A DNA stretch of 64,000 bases from Glutinoglossum americanum (lineage: Eukaryota > Ascomycota > Geoglossomycetes > Geoglossales > Geoglossaceae). This document shows positions 44,720 through 56,491 of the stretch, piece after piece (the first letter of the stretch is position 1; every line of letters starts with the position of its first letter). The notes below the pieces were generated by a model. The model was not told the DNA's origin and did not search any database. It was given only the letters and a program-made list of their open reading frames with translations. The stretch covers positions 60,138-124,137 of the forward strand of contig JAGHQL010000066.1 of assembly GCA_020080175.1 (NCBI GenBank), given 5' to 3'. The translations under genes were made by a program, and so were the position numbers.

Positions 44720-45851
44720 TCACGTTCGGTCATCCGGCGCGAACCTATCCCTCCAAAATGCTCTAAAATGTTTCTTCTCCCCCTCCTCGGCTATCTCCCT
44801 AACCTCCTCCGGCGTCAGCTTAAACTCTAGCGCCTTCAGATACTCGCTGAAGCGACTCTCCTTCCTGGTCGTGGTTATAACCACAACCCCCTGTTCGATT
44901 ACCCACCTCAACAGTATCTGTCCTTCACCGACACCATATCTCTCGCCTAGCCTCGTCAATACGCCGTCTATAGGCCCTGGTTTCGCTTTGGTTATGGGGG
45001 TCAGAGGCCCGTATGCCGCGACAGCGATGCCGTGTTCCTGTTGGAATTTGAGGAGCGCGGAGTGCTGGAGGTAGGCGTGAAATTCAATTTGGTTTATTGC
45101 GGGTTTAATCTTTGCGGTTTGGAGAATAGTGGTTAGGTGTTTGGGGAGGAAGTTGGAGACTCCGATGCTGCGGGCTTTGCCGGCTGTGTGGAGGGCTTCG
45201 AAGCTGGCCCAGACGGACTGGAGGACAGTGTCGGAGGTGGTGAAGTAGGGGGCGTGGATTAAGTAGCTGGGGAGATAGCATGGGGTCAGTGGAGGGATCT
45301 TATTTTACGTTATTTCCTGGTTTATTTTGCAAGAGGAAGCTATAGAGAGGGAGATGGGGACTATTCTTACAGGTCAACATAATCCAACCCCAGTTTTTCC
45401 AGGCTTGTGTCGAGAGCCTTAGGGATGTCATCCGTACCCCTCCACACCTTCGTTGTAACATATAATTCGGACCGAGGCACTCCGCTCTCTTTGATGCCAA
45501 TTCCTAATTCTCGCTCGTTCCCATAAACTAGATGTTTAAGCAGTTAGTCCTCCAATTATACAACCTCCCGGTGAATCAATTGAAAACGTACATTCGGCGC
45601 CGTCAATATGTTTGAGTCCCAGTTTGATCGCCATCTTGACTATTTCGATGAGGCCACGGTCGAGTTCACCACCACTGCCTCCATGCTTATTCCAGGCGGT
45701 ACCAGTACCATAGCCAATCTTTAATACATTGTTTATCAGCAGGGTGAGAAGGGGGTCGAGGGTATCGCTGTTGGAAACATACCAGAGGGATGGCGTGTCC
45801 ATCGTTGAGCTGACATGCGGGAATGGTGATTTGCGCTGCCATCGCTGTCAT
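44720..45851 (-). CDS. Aldo/keto reductase
   Basis: Exons 45851-45783, 45718-45592, 45527-45371 and 45266-44720 (introns of 64, 64 and 104 nt) give 299 residues. The AKR tetrad is all present: Asp in HIDGAE and Tyr in EFYGNE (split by intron 2), Lys in YVTTKVW and His in [16 protein letters not shown] opens the barrel, and [19 protein letters not shown] and AAYGPLTP follow. The cofactor-end block [12 protein letters not shown] is typical of NADPH-binding AKRs. It is cytosolic, with no targeting signal. Substrate cannot be read from the sequence; relatives reduce aldehydes and small sugars. A second in-frame ATG at 45842 could also serve as the start. It is divergent from SelO with a 375-bp shared promoter. 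Confidence 0.9.
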
Positions 45852-46226
45852 GCTGCGGTTCTTGTTACTGTCGTTGAAGTTCGGCTGGGGACACCCTTCA
45901 ATGAGTTAAAGGTGGTCCTTTGCCCCGTCAATTAAGTCTGTGGAAGGCGACAAACGTATAGACAAATTACGCATTATTCATTCCCGTGGCTTACGCTGCC
46001 GCGGTATTCTAATTGACTATCCCACACCTGAAATTGCTCTCGTTGGGAACGAATGAGGCGGGGAAACGCGGCAAACAATCCGGGGGTCCTGATCGGAGGA
46101 TCTTATCTATGATCTTATCTTATCGATAATAGATATCGAAATGACGCGAGACCATCGGAAATCCTTCGATCTATAATACCCGTATCCACATACATACATG
46201 TATAACAGATAAATACTCACACATAT
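45852..46226. other. Divergent promoter, aldo/keto reductase / SelO
   Basis: A 375-bp region. It includes GATCTTATC repeats near 46100-46120 and a run of CATACATACAT near 46190. No gene was seen. Confidence 0.5.
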
Positions 46227-48193
46227 ATGAGCTTTCAATTGCCTCTGCGGCGACGTCTTCCTCATCCACGCCTCATTCAAATGGCTGCTCACGTTTCTCC
46301 TCCACACCTCCGGCTTTCCTTCGATGATCTTCCGAAGACGCATGTCTTTACCTCGAGGCTCCCCCCAGATCCTGCATTTCCAACACCGCTCGAATCCCAC
46401 AACGCCCCGCGGGAGAGCCTTGGTCCAAGACTAGTAAAAGGTGCATTATTCACCTATGTTCGACCCGAGCCCGCCAAAGAACCTGAGTTACTAGCTGTAA
46501 GCCAGGCGGCGTTGAGAGATATTGGACTGGGAGAGGGAGCGGAGAAGACTGAGGAGTTTAAAGATGTGGTAAGTGGGAACAAAATACTGGGTTGGAGTGG
46601 AGAAACAGGGGAGGGGATATATCCCTGGGCCCAATGTTATGGAGGATTCCAATTCGGATCATGGGCGGGTCAACTCGGAGACGGTCGAGCAATCTCTCTC
46701 TTTGAAGCTACGAACCCAATTACAAACGTCAGATACGAGATCCAATTAAAGGGCGCAGGAAAGACCCCTTACTCCCGTTTTGCGGACGGGAAAGCAGTGC
46801 TAAGGAGCAGCATCCGGGAGTTTATCGTCTCCGAAGCACTCCACGCTTTATCCATTCCGACCACCCGTGCTCTCTCCTTGACCCTTCTCCCTCATTCCAA
46901 GGTCCAGCGCGAGCGCTTAGAGCCAGGCGCCATTGTTACCCGCTTCGCGGAATCCTGGCTTCGGATCGGGACGTTTGACATTCTGCGTGCTCGTGGGGAT
47001 AGAGGTCTGATACGAAAACTCTCCACGTATGTCGCGGAGAACGTGTTTGGCGGCTGGGGGAATCTGCCCGCGAAACTCACCGCAGATCAGAACGGAGCAG
47101 ACGATACCACTCGCGGGGTACCAGAGAGAGACATCGAAGGCAACCCAGGAGAAGAAGAGAATAGGTTTGCTAGACTCTATCGTGAGATTGTGCGGCGGAA
47201 TGCCAAAACGGTTGCGGCGTGGCAGGCCTACGCTTTCACGAATGGGGTCCTTAATACCGATAATACTTCTCTCTATGGCTTGTCGATTGATTTCGGTCCG
47301 TTTGCTTTCCTGGATAACTTTGATCCGAACTATACGCCCAACCATGACGACCATATGCTCCGCTACAGTTACCGAAACCAAACTACAATAATATGGTGGA
47401 ATCTCGTGAGGCTAGGGGAAAGCTTAGCAGAGCTATTCGGTGCGGGTTCGAGGGTAGATGACGAGGAATTTATAGAGAAAGGCGTCCAAGAAAACAACAC
47501 GGATGAGCTTATCAAACGAGCAGAAGGCATCATCAGCCGCGCAGGCGAGGAATACAAGGCCGTCTTCCTAGCCGAATACAAACGCCTGTTGACCGCAAGA
47601 CTAGGACTAAAAACCCAAAAGCACTCAGATTTCCAACAGCTGTTCAGCGAGCTCCTAGACACGATGTCAGCCCTAGAACTAGATTTCCATCATTTCTTCA
47701 GGAAACTTTCGTCTGTCAAGCTTGTGGAGCTTGAGAGCGAAAATGGTAGAGAGGAGGTTGCGGGGAGGTTTTTCCATCGCGAGGGACCGTCTGGGATTGG
47801 CATTACGGAGAAATCAGCAAGGAAGAGGGTCGGCGATTGGCTTGCAGCGTGGCGAGCCCGCGCTCTTGAAGACTGGGGAGAAAACAAGGATAGTGAACGA
47901 GAAATCGCCATGAAAGCTGTCAACCCAAAGGTAACCCCCCCTCCCTTTCCCACTTCAACCCAGTAATCAAAACCCCAACTAACCACTACCAGTTCATCCT
48001 CCGTTCCTGGATCCTAGACGAACTAATCCAGCGCGTCGAGCGACGAGGAGAACGTGAGATCCTGCATCGCGTTCTGAACATGGCGTTACATCCTTTTAAC
48101 GAGGAGTGGGCCGGGGACCGGGAGGAGGAGGAGCGGTTCTGTGGGGATGTACCGAGGCTTCAGAGGGCGATGCAGTGTTCGTGTTCATCTTGA
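46227..48193 (+). CDS. SelO-family protein AMPylase (mitochondrial)
   Basis: Exons 46227-47930 and 47993-48193 with a 62-nt intron give 634 residues. Starting at the first ATG gives an Arg-rich amphipathic leader (MSFQLPLRRRLPHPRL), consistent with mitochondrial import; a second ATG at 46281 would remove it. Motifs of the SelO/YdiU pseudokinase are clear: CYGGFQFGSWAGQLGDGRAI, QLKGAGKTPYSRFADG, SIREFIVSEALHAL, then NTDNTSLYGLSIDFGPFAFLD with metal-binding Asn and Asp. SelO transfers AMP from ATP to target proteins and protects against oxidative stress. The C-terminal exon ends QCSCSS, with Cys at the place where vertebrate SelO has selenocysteine. Exon 2 is essential to reach this end, so models that stop at 47966 are truncated. 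Confidence 0.93.
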
Positions 48194-48898
48194 TTTCTTG
48201 GTTGACGGGGTGATGGATAAATTACGAGGCACTGAGGGAAGGACTTTGAGCGCAAATGTATTTACATGTATGTACTTGTACGCAAGCGTGGTTGCTTGCT
48301 TGGATCGAGATAATAATCAACGGTGACTATGGTATGTATTTCTGCATATATTCTCATTTCCGGTGGATATGTATGATAGATGTCTGGACGGAAAATGCTT
48401 TCCGCTCCTCTCGCGTGAGCCGAAAAACGGGGGTTATATGGGATAGCTATACATGATTTAACTGCGGTGTTGCGATACGATCTCTCTAACCTCTAGAGGA
48501 GGGACGCGATTGCAGAGTCCAAGCTCGTTGCGATTTTGTGGACATGGGGTCACCGTAGTCGTTGCGTGCTTCTATTTGCGGTCTAATGCCATATACATCC
48601 CGTTTGAAGTCCACTTGTCCGCCTCACACGAATAGGAAAAAACCAGCGCCTATTTATAGGGGAATTCCCACCGGTATTTCCCCACTTACATATAGTTGTA
48701 TTTGAGCCTCCACACACTAGAGTACGATCAAACAATCTACGGCCTGGTAAACCAGCTCCAACTCCAACCTCGATCCCAATCGTAATTCTTAGTCGCTGTT
48801 GTGCGTGCCGAAGGCCGGTTGGGTATTGGTAGTGGATTTCCGATGCGTGATTGTAGTCACATGGCAGCCCGTCAGATCTATAGACGATGAGGTCAGGT
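48194..48898. other. Intergenic region between convergent genes
   Basis: 3' flanks of SelO and the RNase III gene. No independent gene is supported. Confidence 0.5.
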
Positions 48899-50276
48899 TT
48901 AAGATGCCTCCCCGGAAGATGCTGGGAGTGCAGCGGTAGTATCTGGGGAGCAAGAGGCTTGACTCTTTGCCCCGCTATCCTCAAGTTTTCGTCTCGCCTT
49001 CTCCTCCTCGTCGAACGCTTTTTTGACTGCAGCGATCTCGTCGACAAGCGGGACGTTCTCCAAAGCGTTCATAGCAGCTCGTGTCCCTGCTTCCCCCTTA
49101 CTGTATCCCTCACCTGAACCAAGATGCTGGTTCTCCCAGCCCCATCCGGTCAGATAAGCCCCTATAAAGAACTTTGATCTTCCTTCCTTTTTGAGTATCT
49201 TTTGTTCTCGCTCTTCTCGAAATTCAATCTTAGTGCACCTGCCCATGAGCTTCTTCATGATCTCACTCTTTGCGTGTGGGTTGAGTTCCTGGCGATCGTG
49301 CACTGCGAGCTTGTCTTCCCATAGGCTTGCTAACCAGGATTCCGCTTGAGCAAATCCGGTATCCGGAGAGGATAACACAATCGCAGCAACATAAGCCTCG
49401 AAAACGTCTCCTAGAATCTTTGTCCAGGACTTCGATGCCATGCCCTTTCGGACAGCCGGGGGGATCTCAATCTTACGGTCAAGCCCGTAACTAACAGCGT
49501 ATCTTGCCAGAGTTTCATTTTTGACTAGGGATTCGCGGATCTGGCTAAGTTTTCCGGGCCCGGAGAGAGGGAATCGAGTAAATATGATGCGCGAAGCTAT
49601 GCACTCAATGTAGGCATCTCCGATGAACTCAAGACGTTCATAGCTTAGATTGGCTGCGCTGTGCGGGTCGCAGTGATGTGCATCCAAGCAAGCGGAGTGC
49701 GTAAATACCTGAGATAAGAGGGCGCTATTCGAGATGAGGGGAAGTGGTGGAAGCTCCCGGTTTCGGTTCATATTCTTGTTACCGAAAGCTGGTGCCATGG
49801 AAGCACCGCCTGTACAGCCGGAATCGCCAGAGCTGGGCCTCATCTTAGCTGTAGTGCTAGTGACTTTCTTCTGCAAAGCTGTCCTCAGATCGACACACTG
49901 GTTGACAATCTCTTCCCCAGCAGATACAAAGAGTTCATGAATAGACTCGGGCGTGGCAAGCACATCACTTAGAGCCTCGATGAGTCTGGGCACTGGAGCG
50001 TTTAGATTGCTAGTTACCCTATTGACGCTTGGGAAGTTTCTGGTGCCCTCTGCCTGATGTACGGTTAGTGGCGGTCGCGAGTCAGAGAATCTTGCTACTT
50101 GCATGTGAAATCTTTCTCTTCTTCTTCTGATTGGAGGTGCTCGAACTGGAATCATGGGTTGTCTCGGCAGCACCAGGGAATTTTCTGGCGTGCTCAGCCT
50201 AACATATAGTTAGTAGTGGCATAAATGGTATGAATGGTATGATTTCGATGCTTGCATCTGAGATCCTTCTCTTCAT
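48899..50276 (-). CDS. RNT1: Ribonuclease III (Rnt1-like)
   Basis: The preferred model has exons 50276-50256, 50198-50099 and 50049-48899, giving 423 residues in one frame. Intron 1 (57 nt) would be GC-AG (GCAAGC ... ACTAAC ... GTTAG); intron 2 (49 nt) is GT-AG. This puts a lysine-rich nuclear signal (NQKKKRKISHA) near the start. The RNase III domain has the signature YERLEFIGDAYIE and the second acidic motif KILGDVFEAYVAAI, so both metal-binding clusters are intact. A C-terminal double-stranded RNA-binding domain follows (about residues 300-380: SKFFIGAYLTGWGWE, GEAGTRAAMNALE). Rnt1 cleaves pre-rRNA, snRNA and snoRNA precursors in the nucleus. An alternative start at 50173 also gives an open frame but replaces the basic region with unconvincing sequence. 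Confidence 0.88.
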
Positions 50277-50512
50277 TTGACTAGAATGCATGATTAAGGA
50301 CAAAACTTTGCCCGCGGGTAATATTACTATAATAGGTTATAGCTGTGGCAATATATGCTCTGTGAATATCGGACTTATGGTGTCGCATGTGGGGTGGTAA
50401 CTCTGGCGCACGGGAGCTTCCCGCAGAGCCGCAAACATCGTTCGGGAGGCGGAACACCTTAATCCAACATTCACTCATTCATAACTCTCCCTGCTGTTAG
50501 CTAGAAGACACA

Positions 50513-51070
50513 ATGTCGGTCGCACGATCGCGGCTATTGGACTTAGTGAAGGTACACGGTTCCTCAACTTCCTACCGCCAGTTTCCGTCCCCTACTTATC
50601 ATTTCAGGCCCAATGCCGTATTTTTTCGACCACCTACAACCCTGAGGGTCTCCGAACAGGAAGCAAAATTCTTCGCCAGCGACTACGCGGTCCTACTCTA
50701 GTAGCATACTATCCAAGGAGAGCTGTCACGCTACGAGACTTGAAGAACGCATTCCCCGATTGTATGACTTGGGATGAGAAGGAAGAAGATCGTCTAGAGA
50801 ACATCCAGATGTGAGAGTTTTGACAATCGCTCATTCCACCATAAAGAAACTAATCTCGCCCCCACGTAGTGCGAAAGCGAGAGGGAAGGGCGCACCCAAG
50901 AAGAAGAGAACGGCAGAAGGTGCGTACATCTTCATCCTCATATTCATCTTTCAGCGAGTGTGAATATGCATGCTAGGAAGAATCTACTGCTGACAGGTGT
51001 TCAAACGGCAGAATCGAAGAAATTTGCTCACAGGAAGAAGAAGACTGGACCAAAGGACGTTTCTTTCTAG
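50513..51070 (+). CDS. RSM27: Mitochondrial small-subunit ribosomal protein mS33 (Rsm27)
   Basis: Exons 50513-50551, 50608-50810, 50870-50919 and 51012-51070 (introns of 56, 59 and 92 nt) give 116 residues. The protein starts MSVARSRLLDLVKAQCRIF. It continues YNPEGLRTGSKILRQRLRG and AVTLRDLKNAFPDCMTWDEK, and ends in a very basic tail (KGAPKKKRTAEESKKFAHRK). This is the S27/S33 family of the mitochondrial ribosome small subunit, about 100-120 residues long. It shares a 236-bp divergent promoter with the RNase III gene, pairing cytosolic rRNA processing with mitoribosome assembly. All introns have standard ends and consistent phase. Confidence 0.92.
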
Positions 51071-52256
51071 ATATGACTCTGGCTCGACGGTTTTTTTTGG
51101 GCTATCCTTTAACCCGATGGTCGTTTGAGTTTTTAGAAAATGTACAACAATCTCGGTGCATGGCTCGGAGGAAGGAGTCTTCAGTATTTTAAACACTAGA
51201 AACATGTCAGTTCTTTTGCCATGTCCGATTCACTGGCCCTGATCAGTGGTCCACCCATCCAATGGAGTCTATTTTGGTGAAGGGCACATTGAAGTTCGCC
51301 ACTATGTCCCCGGTTGCCACACAAGGCACCACTATCTTCTACTTACTCCTAAAGTATCTGCCTATATTTTGTATACTCTAGATGCGAGCTTGACCGAAGA
51401 TAAGTATGCTCTGTAACATCTGTTGTTATAGGCGGAGTAGACATCTCATTCTATGTCTGCAAGAAGCCCCTATTATATACATCTTTCTTAAACCAGGGTC
51501 ACTATGCACTTGCTATTAAGGCTGCCTCAATCCTTATTGATTTCCTCACGTATGGTCCGGCAGAGACCAGCTTTACGAACTAACCTTACGATATGGTTGG
51601 TTGGCCTGAGAAGCGGGACGTGTTTGCATCATATGGATGGGTTTTTACCAGGAGAAGCGGTGTTAACGGGTAAGCGATCTCCCAGAAGGAGCTGGGTCGT
51701 TTGGCCATTCCAGAATCTTTCTACTGCGTCGTTTGCTCGAAAATTTGGAGTGGGTGTTGTCAATAAAGCCCAACCTCTTCATCGTTTTCCTCCCATTCTC
51801 TCGGCTACTCTTCACACTCAGCTCCACCTTCTCTTTCTTGACAGAACGCCATTTTGACTTCCGGACTTGGTTGGATTTACGCATTTATCGCATTTAAGGG
51901 CGATATACTTAAGGAGGTCACATTATCTGTTCCTTCCTGGTCTACGAGCCGAGACTTTTGATAATCAACTTGTCGAGACCTTCTGGGCAGGTACGTGAGG
52001 TCACACAATTTGACTCGTGCACCCTTGTTCTTCACCCTCCGTTGAAGTTTACCCATTGCTCGCTGTTTTATTCCTTCGGCGACTCTCTTGTCACTGCTCA
52101 TACTCGTGGTCACCTTGTTGAGATCATCTCTTCCCAATTCAATCTCTCCGCGTCTTCGCTCACGCGCAGAGTAATCCGTATCGACCCCCTGAATCAAACG
52201 CATCTTGCCGGTTCACACATACATTCTTCTACCTAGTATTCATCTTCGAGTCTGAA
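51071..52256. other. Promoter and pyrimidine-rich leader of the PUF gene
   Basis: No gene is supported. The last ~250 bp are C/T-rich (CTTGTTCTTCACCCTCC and similar runs). A long 5' leader is expected for a regulated RNA-binding protein but is only inferred. Confidence 0.5.
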
Positions 52257-55109
52257 ATGATGGCGAGTTTCTATTCCGATGGCTCCCCTACTGGGAAGAG
52301 GAAGGCATCAGCCAGCTTCACCGTTCATGAAGACCAAGAGAACGAAACCCAGGGGGATGGTAGTACAGATCGTGGCGCTGTAAATAGCTCCAAGCCAACA
52401 GATGACTTTTCTTTCTAGCCAGCGAGATGCGTATTGCTAACAATCTAGCAGTGCCACAAGGATACAGACAAACGTAAAGACGATACTATTAGTGGCTCTC
52501 GCGCTCCCCTTGAAGAATCTACAATGGGAAACCAATCTCAGCGTCAACGCGGCAGCCACGCCGTCTCTTATAAGGTTGGATGGCTAGCTCCGTGCTGCTC
52601 ATGGCCAGCATACTGACAGTCCAAGAAGCAGAAATTTGATCACAGCCTTTGTACGAACAATCACGAAAATGGGCATCCTCATGTAGAGGAACTGCTTTCT
52701 AAACTTGCGGAACAACAACAGGTTATCGAAAAGCAACAACATGCATTGATAGGCGAGCCGACCGGACCAGCCATTAAGCTCCAGCTCTCCTCTGACAGCG
52801 GTACCGACGCCTCCGGACAAGATACCGATTCTTCTCATAGCGCTGTATACTCTAACCAAGGTACTACTAACGATACACACGCTGAAATGGCGGAGCTTCT
52901 CCGTCTCAAACAGGAGCTAATTGCGGCTAAAACCAAGATTGCTCGCATGGATCAAGAGCTTTCTCAGACCCGCATCGCTAAACACACCATGGATCAGATT
53001 CTAGGCCCTTCCTCCGAGGCAGAATCCAATGCCAATGGCGAGATTGCTGAACTCCCCGGTAAGATCGAACCCGATTCTGTACCACCCTCTAGCCAAGCCC
53101 TTACTGGCCGTCCGAATTCTTGGGATATGCTTGACGGTCCTGCAAGCCGCACTCAGCTTGGCCGTGGAGGCACTTGGGTTATGGTCGATGACGCTCAATC
53201 TGATTCTAGCGAAGCCCTCTCAGCTGGAGGCCTCCATCGAGGTAAAGGTATCTGGAGCAATTCTAGCAAGCCCAGCTTGCACCTCGGCTTAACAGCCCCG
53301 ACCGGTCAGCAATACGTCGAGGCCAATACCTTTGCCCAAGACTCTGCGCGTGGAACGTGGTTTGGGCGAGGCGCACCCCAACCTCAACCTGTCCATTCGC
53401 TGCCTCCCCGAGTATTCTCGGGGCCGGCAATGCGCACCATGGGTGGCGATAATGGGTTCGTGAATGGTCCTAGCCAGTTCAACGTCCCCCAACCTCTTCA
53501 TCGTCCCGGTACCCAAAACGGACGCGCCAGTACTGGGTTTAACCATCGTAGCACAACCTGGGCACCTTACTCAGGAAACATCAACTCGGCCGAGCATATC
53601 ATGGGCGGCCAGCACTCAAATGGGTACCAGCCGACCGGATCTTACCATATCCCGCTGCCTTACCAACCCCGCCCTATTGGGACCCCACTGTCCCCTACTG
53701 CGGCTGAATTCCAGTCTGGTAACCCCGGAAGCAATCCATGGAACCCTCAAGTAAGTCATGCGGCCTTTGGCGCACATCCTGCAGATTTTTACATGACACA
53801 GGTGCCTACTACTCAGGTCCAGACGTACGTATCGCCTATTGAGCCTCTCAACTACCGACGCCTGCTCGAGCGCAGCGTCAACTGTAATTGGAAGTATATT
53901 GTCGACAAGATCGTATGCAACAACGACCAGCAGGCATCTATCTTCCTACAGCAGAAATTGAAGGTTGGCACGGTTGAGCAAAAATATGAGATCGTTGACG
54001 CTATCGTCGCTCAAGCTTACCCCTTGATGGTCAACCGTTTTGGGAACTTTCTTGTTCAGCGCTGCTTTGAACACGGCACTCCGGAGCAGGTTGTGGGGAT
54101 CGCTAATGCTATCCGCGGCAACACCTTGAATCTTAGCATGGATGCGTTTGGCTGCCACGTTGTTCAGAAAGCTTTCGACTCTGTACCGGAGGAGTACAAA
54201 GCTGTCATGGTTCATGAGCTACTTCGCCGCATTCCCGAAACGGTTGTCCACCGTTACGCATGCCATGTCTGGCAGAAGCTCTTCGAGCTCCGTTGGGCCG
54301 ATTCCCCTCCGCAGATCATGAAATACGTCAACGAGGCTCTTCTTGGTATGTGGCATGAGGTAGCGCTCGGCGAAACCGGAAGTTTGGTAGTGCAGAATAT
54401 TTTCGAGAATTGCCTTGAGGAAGATAAGGTATGACACTCTTGGCTCACTCCTGCAGATCACTCCTGATTCATGGTAGCGCCCCTGCATCAACGAAGTCCT
54501 CGCTAGTATCGATCTCATCTCTCATGGCCAATTTGGCAATTGGTGCATTCAGCATATTTGCGAGCATGGGCTTCCCGCGGATCGTAGCCGCGCTATCGAC
54601 CACGTCATTCGCAACGCAGCAGAGTATAGTATGGATCAGTTTGCCTCTAAAGTAGTTGAGAAATGCCTCAAAATCGGAGGACCCGAGTTTCTCGAACGTT
54701 ATCTCGACCGCGTCTGTGAGGGCCGTGCTGACCGCCCCCGTATTCCCCTTATCGACAGTGGGTGTAAACTCTCCAATCCTTTGAGCTTCCATCATTGACT
54801 CTTTGAGTAGTTGCGAGCGACCAGTACGGGAACTACCTTGTTCAGTACATTTTGACGCACTCTAACCCCCAGCACCGCGAGATTGTGGCCTCTCATATCC
54901 GGTAAGTATCTGGGCATGTGCCTGGCAGTCGTTGAAGCTAATGAATGTACAGTAAACATATGGTCTCTCTGCGCGGATCCAAATTCGGCTCCAGGGTTGG
55001 CATGCTCTGCTGCAACCCAGCCTTTGCGACCCGCCCAGGCCCTGGTGCCGGGCCCCCCGTCGGCCGCTACGGCAACCAGAACAACCGTTTTGGAGGCGCC
55101 TACCGCTAA
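52257..55109 (+). CDS. Pumilio-family (PUF) RNA-binding protein
   Basis: Exons 52257-52379, 52452-52574, 52620-54428, 54478-54757, 54808-54901 and 54953-55109 (introns of 45-72 nt) give 861 residues. The N-terminal half is disordered, with a short coiled coil (RLKQELIAAKTKIARMDQEL). PUF repeats occupy about residues 490-835. Repeat helices include FGNFLVQRCFEHGTPEQ, FGCHVVQKAFDSVPEE, ACHVWQKLFELRW, SLVVQNIFENC, FGNWCIQHICEHG, FASKVVEKCLKIGG and YGNYLVQYILTHSN. The N/C-x-x-x-Q pattern in the recognition helices is the RNA-base-reading code of PUF proteins. It lacks a zinc finger or RRM. PUF proteins bind 3' UTRs and repress or localise mRNAs. The layout resembles the fungal Mpf1-like group. 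Exact ends of exons 1 and 2 are less certain (acceptor 52449 or 52452, donor GTTGGA). Confidence 0.88.
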
Positions 55110-56479
55110 GCATTCCTTGTGCCTCATGATATTTACGTGTCAGATCACCTGCCGTTTGCCTTTGCTTGATTAACTAGCAGATCCATTCGGCTTTTACAAA
55201 AATACATTACGGAGAATGAGATTACAGGAAGATTAGATAACTTTACAATCAAGGAGACATTTGTTGGTTTTGTTTCTTGATTGGTGGTTTGTTTCAGGAT
55301 GGACGATAGGCGGGCCCCTCAACCTCTACTCTGGAGATTCTCTTGCAGGGTCGGCAACCCGTGTCTGAAATCATGTGGTCATCTGTGACTGTGGCTATGG
55401 TGGGTGCTTTCTGTTGAGATGGTCCTTGGTTGGCTCGTCAAGGCAACAACACTTTCTTTTTTTCCCATGATATTACGGTTCAGAATTCCTATGTCTTCTA
55501 AAGCTGTATGCCCCATAAAATATTGTCTAGGCGCTGGATTTTGTTTCGTTCCCCCTTTGCCGTTTTGAAAAGAACACAGGCTTTCATTGCAGATCATTGC
55601 AAAAACAACCTGCCCTCAAATGTAAGCGGCTCTGTCAGCTCGTTTTCCTTGACCAATACTGCACTAAGTTTCGAGTCGATCTCTTCTTTTCGTTATTGTT
55701 TTCCTTTTTTTTTCCTTTTTTCCATCAATCGCCACACGACATAGCACGGGAGACACTAAGGAGGGGGGGGGTTGCACCGCATCCCTTATGGTCGTGAGGC
55801 TGTTTGCGACGGTTTTTTTTGCTCATAATAAGTCCCAACACGTTGTCACGTTTGTCGATTGCATTTTTCAAGTTAGGAGAGAGTTTCAATAGAATTCGCT
55901 ATCAAAAAAAATTTTTTTTTCATGTATTAATGAAAAAATCTTCTAGACTGTTGGGGCAACCCCAGTGAAGCGTCTACGAGGAGCCCGGGTGGAAGTCTGT
56001 GCGTTCACTGGAACCTACAGCCCATACATAGCCAATACAGTGTAAAAGAGGGAGTATTATTATTATCAATGTAGATGCCGGTGAAAAAGCATCCAGGTCT
56101 TGGCGCTCCGGCACTGTTTTCGAACGCTTCTCCACCCCGTGCTCTCGCTGTCCAAACATTAGGTATTGCACCTTTATCACCGAAGACCCGGATATCTTTC
56201 TCGAGGCATGCGCTCCTCAGAATTCCAAGAATTACCCCAATTGGAAGATGGATACATCCAATATAAAAAGGGCAAAAGGCTTACCAACCCAGTCTCATAC
56301 ACGTAAAGAACCATTAACCCTGTATACTAATAAAAACAAACTCGGCCTCCTGCCTTCCTGCCTGCCAGCCTGCATACCTACCTACAAGTTTACTGTTGTC
56401 ATATTAATGGTGACAGTAAGCTTCTTATCATCTTCTCCTCTCTGCTAACCCATTCAATAGCCTCTTCCTTGTAGACTTC
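55110..56479. other. Intergenic, low-complexity DNA
   Basis: 3' flank of the PUF gene, with T-rich tracts (55700-55730), an A/T palindrome-like AAAAAATTTTTTTT near 55905 and CCTGCC-type short repeats near 56350. One dispersed repeat is listed separately. No gene was seen. Confidence 0.5.
56055..56160 (+). repeat. Dispersed repeat, copy 1
   Basis: (ATT)n then ATCAATGTAGATGCCGG, AAAAGCAT, TTCTCCACCCCGTGCTCTCG. It matches 60386-60512 in the same orientation with substitutions. Confidence 0.7.
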
Positions 56480-56491
56480 AGATTGATAGCC

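Noticed and set aside
48899-50173. Unspliced 424-codon start for RNase III from 50173
   Set aside because: Its first ~40 residues read through a likely intron with a clear branch site; the spliced model gives a more sensible basic N-terminus.
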